From Lentinula raphanica (Eukaryota > Basidiomycota > Agaricomycetes > Agaricales > Omphalotaceae), in assembly GCA_027919835.1 (NCBI GenBank), contig JANVFP010000035.1, forward strand, positions 434,001 to 498,000: a stretch of 64,000 nucleotides of DNA, written 5' to 3'. Every line of letters starts with the position of its first letter. Within the stretch, counting starts at the first letter, position 1. A program made the position numbers and the translations under genes. Below are positions 57,178 to 64,000 of the stretch, in pieces. The notes beneath the pieces are model-generated. The model worked only from the letters and a program-made list of their open reading frames with translations, did no database searches and had not been told where the DNA came from.

Positions 57178-58073
57178 ATGAACCTTTATCGATTACTTCT
57201 CTTTGTCACCCTCGCCGTGCATGTCTCGAGCACGGACATCCGCCCTGCTCCCGGGACAAAATCACATCCTCAACTCGACGAAAATCCTTCAAACGGTGCA
57301 AACGGACCTGATTCTTCCGTCCCTCGTTCAGAAAGCGCTTCGTCTGAACCTCCTGCGCTAGACTCGCGTCGTGTCACTTCTTCTCTCGACCGCCGCCATC
57401 CTGGCAATTTGGTGGCACTTGAAGATGGAGGGCGCTTAGACACTGTCGCTCTACGTGTTTAAGCACCTTCCGACACTCCACAGAACCTCGATGGCTTCGA
57501 CACCGAGCTGGCTAATCCCGTCACTCAAAGACCATCCCGGGGCCGACGCTGTGTTGATCTCATGAAAAGGAATCCCAAGAGAAGCGCAGCGTTGCTTTGC
57601 TACTACATAGTTATCGCGCCTTCGCTTGCATACGGCATTCTGCGCGCAACTGGGAACGCACGCCATAGTCTTGACGAGGAAGGTAACTTGGACCAGCCAG
57701 TCAGTGAAGGTATCGGAGCGCAGAGGATGGAAAGGAGAAGTCCATGTTCGAAAGAAGAAGGTCAAAGGTATGAGATTCTGGAACAGTGTGATTGTCAATC
57801 TGCCACGGTGGGTTTTATCTTCTTTTGATTACTTCTTCTTCGAGTCCTTGAATTCTTTCTGGTCTCCTTCATGTCTTTCTTGGCATTCCTCCCGAATCCT
57901 GATCCCAAGTACTCATTCTTTATAACTTCAAACAGGAGTACATGGACGAGGACGGCAAACTTCACCCGATTCCGGAGGGCTCATCGCATGGAGGTACTGA
58001 GGAGCATACGAAGAGAGAGGTTTTCAAGTCAATTTATCGGCGTCGTCTGGAGGACGATGATGGTATGGAATGA
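57178..58073 (+). CDS. Secreted protein, tandem copy 1 (in-frame TAA or extra intron)
   Basis: Paralogue of the gene at 59238. The start at 57178 gives MNLYRLLLFVTLAVHVSSTD, a signal peptide. The frame runs through PSNGANGPDSSVPRSESASS, then meets TAA at 57460-57462. The same frame continues directly after it (NLDGFDTELANPVTQRPSR). Copy 2 lacks about 90 bp here. The extra stretch begins GTGTCACTTC and ends GTTTAAG, so it could be a retained-looking intron whose removal keeps frame (CGT C/CA CCT). Otherwise this is a broken gene. Later the chain reads RHSLDEEGNLD, EQCDCQSAT, an intron of about 130 bp, then an acidic/His-rich end. Function unknown. Confidence 0.6.
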
Positions 58074-59237
58074 AAGATGAAGAAAGAAGTCGGTGTGAGA
58101 GCGTGTATATGAACCTTGAACTTGCGTTGAAAACCCATACTAGGGTTGAATTTGTACGTGCAATCATCAACTCATTCGATCCTTCTCCGCTATACATTCT
58201 AGATGATCACCATAGTTCGGGTCTGAGGTGGTCAGACCGTCACCGGTGAATATAGCTCAAGTGATTAGAATTTCACGTCGCCAATCGTGAGCCATCCCTG
58301 ATAGTCCTGACTCCGCCATCGATTGTAGTCAGGTAAATTCTTCACAATCTTTAGTCGGCATAGCTTGGCGGTCACCATCGGCGGCGAGGGATATATGTAA
58401 GAAGTTAGAACCACTTGGAATGTGGAACCTCATTGAGGACTATGTGCCAGTGATAGCACAATGTTGCATGTGTGTTGCACTGCATGGATGGCAGCCGTCG
58501 GTGAATGAATAGCTTACATGGCATTCGGTTTGGAGGAATAGAGTCAAATGCCATTTTTGAGCACAGAGGATCAGATTGAGGTATTTGGCAAATGATATCG
58601 TATGTGATTGATCATTATCAAAGTTGGGCCTACGGATTTCGTAGCTCCGTAGTTCCTATGATTTTCGTAGCTAATAACCGTGACACCCAGATGACACGAC
58701 TGTGATGTTCTGAGAGCGCCCGCCGGCGCTTAATAAATTGAAACAGCATTTTATGCGTCTCCATTGCGACATAAGCACATTCTGGCACGGGCAAACAAAG
58801 AAAAAGCCCAGCTACATCTAATGCACAAAATCAACCTCTGGCGCCTTTCTGAGAAGACCAAAAAACCAAGAAAAACCCTGGCCAATTGCAAGTTTCTCAC
58901 GCACTTCAGAAGAAATAGCCATCAATTATGGAATCGTGGAAATGTCACACTAGCTACGGAATTATGGGTAGCTACGGAGCTACGAAATCCATAGGCCCAA
59001 CTTTGAACAGACCTAGTATTCCCTGAAAAGCTCTGATTCAATGATTCCTGTTCCTTCACGCCCTTTTGTCCCCTCCTACCTCAAAGGTCGCTACACCACT
59101 GCATAACCTACAAGTCCGGCTGGCCCGGTCTCAAAACACTTTCCAACCTCGACTTGAAACTCACTGGTTGATTATTTCAAATCTATTCTTCCACCCAACA
59201 CACACACACACACATACAACTAGACGAAACGAAAACG
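58074..59237. other. Downstream flank, inverted-repeat insert and promoter of copy 2
   Basis: 58110-58610 is the duplicated downstream flank, 58619-59005 is an inserted element, and 59040-59237 matches the 5' flank of copy 1 (shared CCGGCTGGCCCGGTCTCAAA and the CACACA-rich leader). No other gene. Confidence 0.65.
58619..59005. mobile_element. MITE-like element, about 390 bp, inserted in the duplication
   Basis: Terminal inverted repeats: CAAAGTTGGGCCTACGGATT with TCGTAGCTCCGTAG at the left, and CTACGGAGCTACGA with AATCCATAGGCCCAACTTTG at the right, about 34 bp with one or two mismatches. The interior has no transposase. The matching place in the older copy (near 56720-56760) has no such insert, which dates it after the duplication. 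A clean target duplication is not visible. Confidence 0.78.
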
Positions 59238-60049
59238 ATGAACCTTTATCGATTACTCCTCTTTGTCACCCTCGCTGTGCACGTCTCAAGCACGGAAATC
59301 CCCGTATCTCCCGAGATAGAGTCACATACTCAACTTCTCGACGAAAACCCTGCGAAAGGACCTGGTTCTTCGGTCCTTCATTCAGAAAGCACCTCGTCTG
59401 AAACTCCTGCGCTGAGCTCACATCGTGGCACTTCCAATGTACAGAACCCCAATGATCTCGACGCTGAAAGGGGTCTGGGCAACCCCGTCGCTCCGAGACC
59501 ATCCCGGGTTAGACATTATGGACGCCGCTGTGCTCAGTTTGTGGTAAGGCATCAACGGGCCATCACGCTCGCGGGGTGGTGCTACATCATTGCCAAGCCT
59601 ATCATCAAAAACTTTCTGAACGGAGCCGGGGCGAAGCGTCGTAGTCTTGACGAGGAAGGTAACTTGGACCTGGTCAGTGAAGGTAATGGAGCGCAGAGAA
59701 TGGAAAGGAGAGGTCCAGGTTCGAAAGAAGAAGGTCAAGAGTATGAGATTCTGCCAGAACAGTGTGATTGTCAATCTGCCACGGTGGGTTTTATCTTCTT
59801 TCGATTACTTCTTCTTCGAGTCCTTGAATTCTTTCTGGTCTCCTTCATGTCTTTCTTGGCATCCATCCCGAATCCTGATCCCAAGTACTCATTCTTTATA
59901 ACTTCAAACAGGAGTACATGGGCGAGGACGGCAAACTTCACCCGATTCCGGAGGGCTCATCGCATGGAGGTACTGAGGAGCATACGAAGAGAGAGGTTCT
60001 CAAGTCATTTTATCGGCGTCGTCTGGAGGACGATGATGGTATGGAATGA
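59238..60049 (+). CDS. Secreted protein, tandem copy 2
   Basis: Start at 59238: MNLYRLLLFVTLAVHVSSTE, a signal peptide, then a Ser/Pro/Glu-rich part (LHSESTSSETPALSSHRGTS), a basic/hydrophobic middle (CAQFVVRHQRAITLAGWCYI), RSLDEEGNLD, and EQCDCQSAT. Splicing out 59784-59912 (donor GTGGGT, acceptor AACAG) gives EYMGEDGKLHPIPEGSSH and ends YRRRLEDDDGME at 60049. Without splicing the frame stays open to 60056, but the spliced acidic end has better coding character and is shared with copy 1. About 230 residues. No known domain; the duplication and divergence of the mature part suggest rapid evolution. Confidence 0.68.
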
Positions 60050-60666
60050 GAGATGAAGAGAAAGAAGTCGGTGTGAGAGCGTGTAGATTATGTCTTGATC
60101 ATGATAGTTTATCGAGAAAGCGAGGAGTAGCAACTGATAGTGCTCTACACAAGCTAGATCCGTCGTACTTGTACACATCGGACTTGTAGATGTTTTCTCT
60201 TATCACGATCTTTTTGTTGCATTCACCTCTTGAGCGATTTGTTAGACCCCGGACAGCACTGAAAAGGTTAACTTGGAGTCAAACATGCATTCAAGGAATG
60301 GCCTGGAGGCCTGGAGGCCCAGGGCATATCACGCTACATACAGATGGTTCTTAATAACGGTTACGAAAGCGAAAAATTGGCAAGTCCAGTGATAATGAGA
60401 ACTGGTTCTTGTGTCGTTGGTCGGAATGAGCCTGTATCCGACTGTTCCGACTTCGCTATATGACAATCAAGGTTTCTATCATTGACAAGTCTCTTGAGCT
60501 AAACTAATCAAACTAAGAAAAAACCGCGATCGTCAAAACGAACACAGTGAAATATGTACTGTACAACAAGTCAATCTAGTAGTAACACAAGAACCCACAA
60601 CGAACCAACTCTATATCTCATGGTTACAGAGATTGTGGAACGAGTTCTCTTCTATCTATCTATCTT
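60050..60666. other. Intergenic, between convergent secreted-protein genes
   Basis: About 615 bp. A TATC tetranucleotide run (TCTATCTATCTATCTTT) lies near 60652-60667 just past the next gene's stop. Nothing else recognised. Confidence 0.5.
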
Positions 60667-62916
60667 TCAGTCCAAGTCGGCGCCGTAGGAGTAGACGGAA
60701 CGACGGTATCGAGAGCCTGATGCACCTGGACCATTTGGATAATCTTGATGACTTTGACCGGCAGTCTGAGGACCTCCTGGACCTTGTGGATGTTGGGGAT
60801 AACCTTGGGGACCTCCAGAAGGAGGAGGAGGAGTCGAACGTCGAGAATGTCCACCTGTTTGGGAAAAGAAGAACGTTTCGAATTCGGTTAATGATGACGC
60901 AAGATAATGGGAAGTATAGAAAGTTTAATCGTACCTGGAGGCGGAGGGAATTCTCCTTGACCTCCTGGAGCGCCACCCTGATGAGGTTGGGGGGAGGGAC
61001 CGCCTCGAGCGTAACTTGAAGGGCCTTGGGGACCTTCGGGAGGAGAGGGAGGAGCCGCACGTCGGCGAGGACCTATTGGGGAGCGAAACCGTTTCGTTTA
61101 ACGATCACACAGTTGAGGAATAAAAGTAAGTAAGTTCAATCTCACCTGGACCTTCACCTGGACCGCCGCCTTCACGACGGAAGGATCCTCCTTCGGGACC
61201 TTGAGCAGGAAGAGCCATACCTTGAGAATGTTCTCCTCCCATAGGGGCTATGGGGGAAAGGAAAACATTTCGGTCAACGATTGCACGATTGAGGAAGACA
61301 AACAGCGGGAAGTTCCGATCTCACCTGGAGGTGTATGGGATCCTGGACCTCCTGGAGCGCCACCCTCAGGATGTGGGGAGTGATCACCTTGACCGAATCC
61401 AGATAAACCTTGTTGGTGTTCCGGAGGAGGAGGGTTTCCTACGCCACCTTGTTGATGGGGAGGAGGGGGACCACCTTGACTGAGATCACCTTGACCGGGT
61501 TCGGAATCTGGTCGTCGGTGTGGCGGAGGAGGCGGAGGAATCTCCTGACGTCGAACTAGAAGATAGAATGTCAGAGATTTGGCGGGAAAGATCTTTTGAC
61601 GCTAGAGCGCGGACAGACAAGACGAGGAGTGACTTACTCATGGAAGATTGGCTGGGCCCAGAGTCTGATGCAAACGAAGAATTGATCATTGGCTAAACGG
61701 TGTTGGGAGAGTTTAGAGAAACTCACGAGGTCCATGTCCCTCACGTCCTCCATCCCCTCCTGGGGCGTCCCCTCCCATAGTAGGACCGCTTGGCTTACCT
61801 CCAAAACCTCCTGGGTGGGGGTCGGCATCGTCGATCTTGGTTTCTTGAGCAGACATTGTTAAAATTAGCTAAACGGTGCTGGGAAATTTAAAAACTCACG
61901 ATCCTGACGTCCCAGTCCATCTCCCATAAGCCCACTTCCTTTACCTCCAAGACCTTCTTCGTGGAAATTGCCACCCCCAGGCGTTTGAGAACCCTCACCA
62001 TGTTTCGGGGGCTCACCGAGGCCAGCCTGATCGTGATCGTGATGTCCAGGTTGTCCAGGTTGTCCAGGTTGTCCAGGTTGACTCGGAACTGATATTTTGT
62101 CAACAAGAGATCAGCATAAAATTTGGAGATAGAACGTACCAGGTTCAGACGGTAGTTGACGGCGTCTGTGAGGCGACATACCAGGAGGTGGGGGGCCAGA
62201 AGGGGGGGCAGGAGGTGGGGAGCCAGGTGACATACCAGGAGGTGGGGAGCCAGGTGACATACCAGGAGGTGGGGAGCCAGGCGACATACCAGGAGGTGGG
62301 GATCCAGGCGGTGGGGGAGGGGTGCCTTGACGTGAGATACCTGCGCCGTCCGGGGATGGGGGCTGTCCACCCGGAGCACGATCCAACGGATGATGATGTT
62401 CATGACCGCCTGGAAAACCGCCTTGACCTCCATGATGACGTCCGAAAGGATTCACATCTTGAGGAAAACCTATCAGGATCACAAAATCAGTTGCAGGTTT
62501 TCGAGATGGAAAAAGCCGGCGTGAAGTGAGAACGAACCATGGGGACCAGGGTGACCAGGGTGACCATGTTGCCCAAAGAAAGGAGAAGGGCCTAGATAGG
62601 ATGATATCAGAATCGATGTTCATTTGTAAAGGCAAAAGGATAAATACGGACGGTGTTCACCTTGGGAAGCCGGCTCTTGACCAGGAGAAAATGGAGGAGG
62701 AGCCCCAGGACCAGAAGGAAGAGGAGCCCCGTTACCACCAGGAGGAAAAGGAGCCCCATTACCACCAGGAGGAGGAGCACCATTACCACCAGGAGGAGGA
62801 GGAGGAACCTGCCTCGCAGCGAGTCCTCCGACCAAACCGCCAGGAAGAGGAGCTGCCAACACAGACGCAGTCCCAACAGCGAGAACGGTCGTTAAAACGG
62901 CACGAGAATGAACCAT
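60667..62916 (-). CDS. Gly/Pro-rich secreted protein, ten exons, all introns phase 1
   Basis: Predicted secreted structural or surface protein. The start at 62916 gives MVHSRAVLTTVLAVGTASVL, a signal peptide ending near AAPLPGG. Ten exons follow (starting near 62916, 62594, 62470, 62091, 61832, 61660, 61560, 61246, 61077 and 60854), rich in Gly, Pro, Gln and His: PPPPPGGNGAPPPGGNGAP, GHPGHPGPHG, four PPPGMSPGS repeats, QPGQPGQPGQPGHHDHD. Every intron splits its codon after the first base, most often within a Gly codon (G/GT or C,A/..). The C terminus is SGSRYRRSVYSYGADLD, stop at 60667. About 560 residues. No catalytic motif. Collagen-like only in composition; there is no strict Gly-X-Y. Confidence 0.8.
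62180..62305 (-). repeat. 27-bp coding repeat (PPPGMSPGS) in the Gly/Pro-rich gene
   Basis: About four 27-bp units in frame, each PPPGMSPGS with small variants. A separate 9-bp repeat (TTGTCCAGG, four copies, encoding PGQ) lies at about 62045-62085. Confidence 0.85.
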
Positions 62917-64000
62917 GATTGATGATTTTCGAGTATACGAGTTGTTAGAGTGTTACTTGCGAGTGGGCGCACGGCACCGAAAAGATTTGAAGATTGTTGT
63001 AAAGTGATGTTGTGAAGAGACCAGCTCTGGGGGGGAAAATCGAAGATTGGGAGGCGTCCTTTTATACACGAATCATCGGCCTTTCAAATTTGAGCGGTAC
63101 ATCGAAAGTGACAGCCGAGTGCACTGATGCTCTTTTTCCTTCCTACTGCGCATCGCAGGCCGATGATGGTGAAACAAGCCGACAAACCCATTTATGTAAC
63201 TTGCAGGGAAAGTTTGAGGGTGGTGGAGCCTATCGAACCATCTGAGGGATTTCGCCTGATTTCGCCTTGAGTTCTGTCGCTTTGAGGTGTTTGAGCAAGG
63301 TTTGAGCCAACTGCGGTTTGATGGAAGAATTGAAATGGAAAGGTTGAAGGGGGCCGTTGGAACAGGTTGGAACTTGCATTGCGTGCGATATCGGACAATC
63401 CAGAATCATAGTCCCCCATCCACCTTTGGACGCTCCCATCCAGAGAATCAATGTAGGATTCGTCGCTGCTCTTCAATATACGATGTCCTCCATTCTCAGA
63501 TAATCAGTCCATTCTTTTCAATCTTTTATGACCCGTACTCGGCATATTGCCTCATATTACCTTGGCAGTGCACCCCGAAGGTTACCGACATTCCGAAAAA
63601 AAAAGCTCAAGGCCTCAGACCGTCTCAGTGCTCGAGACTGCGCAGTCCGAGAACAGCATCCTGCCATAGTGGCAGCCGAACCATGATAAGCCTTCGTGAA
63701 CGCGCAGTACGCACAATCATCCGTATTCCGATACGTACGAGTTGAGTCCCATGCTGTCCCATGCTCCGAATCCGTCCAATCGCTGTACATAGTACTTACT
63801 AGATACCCCGATGGCCCCCCTCCAAACGGCCTCTCCCCAATCGCAATCTCAAGTCAGTTTGTCCAAAGGACTGATAACAGTACCCATCTGAGCGAATAAA
63901 CCTCACATCAGCACACGAAATCCAACCCCTGCCACCATTCCAAAGCAAGGAACATGAGCAAACAAATCCCCTCACCTTCTTCACCACCTTTGGCAACGTC
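62917..64000. other. Right end of window, promoter and possible partial gene
   Basis: Begins with the promoter of the Gly/Pro-rich gene. No supported gene until the last 200 bp. There, on the minus strand, a short exon-like segment reads IAIGERPFGGGPSGYL up to a GTAAGT donor near 63803. A second (DVAKGGEEG) touches the window end before a GTGAGG donor. They could be exons of a gene that starts beyond the window. Confidence 0.4.
63803..64000 (-). CDS. Possible 5'-partial gene at the window edge
   Basis: Two exon-like pieces on the minus strand: DVAKGGEEG running in from the window end to a GTGAGG donor near 63976, and, after an acceptor at ACTTGAG (about 63854), IAIGERPFGGGPSGYL to a GTAAGT donor. 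Family not recognised. Both are short, so this rests mainly on splice-site quality and Gly-rich coding character. Confidence 0.3.

Noticed and set aside
57451..57798. Minus-strand frame of 115 residues over tandem copy 1
   Set aside because: Lies opposite the coding exon of copy 1, and a similar antisense frame exists over copy 2; no motif.

Overview
The window looks like nuclear DNA of a mushroom-forming basidiomycete (Agaricomycetes, probably Agaricales; inference). Almost every gene is cut by many GT-AG introns of about 45-70 nt. The protein families, the small secreted proteins and the uncharacterised families point the same way. I saw no tRNA, rRNA or CRISPR array. Gene models were spliced by eye, so outer coordinates are firmer than internal exon edges.

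Layout. 1-16.2 kb is conserved housekeeping DNA: a MYND-finger gene, an MFS sugar transporter, the selective-autophagy scaffold Atg11, a DHKTD1-type 2-oxoacid dehydrogenase E1 and a CAX cation/H+ exchanger. 16.2-24.5 kb is a repeat-bearing spacer, a DDE-integrase-domain gene and two uncharacterised genes, one with an apparent frameshift in a C8 tract. 25-31.9 kb has a HECT-like ligase, a 12-cysteine secreted protein and a hotdog thioesterase. 32.1-39.2 kb groups four sugar or polyol genes (HAD polyol phosphatase, myo-inositol oxygenase, aldo-keto reductase, class II HAD). 40-45.5 kb has an uncharacterised Cys-motif protein, two divergent mitochondrial genes (Tim44-like and MIX17/CHCHD2-like) sharing 146 bp, and a small secreted protein.

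46.2-52.7 kb is the standout: two 2,705-bp near-identical inverted copies of a hAT transposon around a 1,088-bp spacer. The right copy plus spacer encodes an apparently intact BED/hAT transposase. The left copy is truncated at its 5' end. The three differences I found between the arms are all CpG-to-TpG/CpA changes in the right arm.

53-64 kb is an accessory region: a secreted protein with a MITE-like element in an intron, two further inverted-repeat elements, a tandem pair of secreted proteins with the remnant of a third unit, and a Gly/Pro-rich secreted protein of ten exons whose nine introns are all phase 1.

How the genes fit together. Myo-inositol oxygenase beside an aldo-keto reductase and two HAD phosphatases could be a small inositol/uronate catabolic neighbourhood (inference). 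The rest of the housekeeping part looks like ordinary gene order. The right-hand third is a transposon-rich, fast-evolving region dense in secreted proteins.
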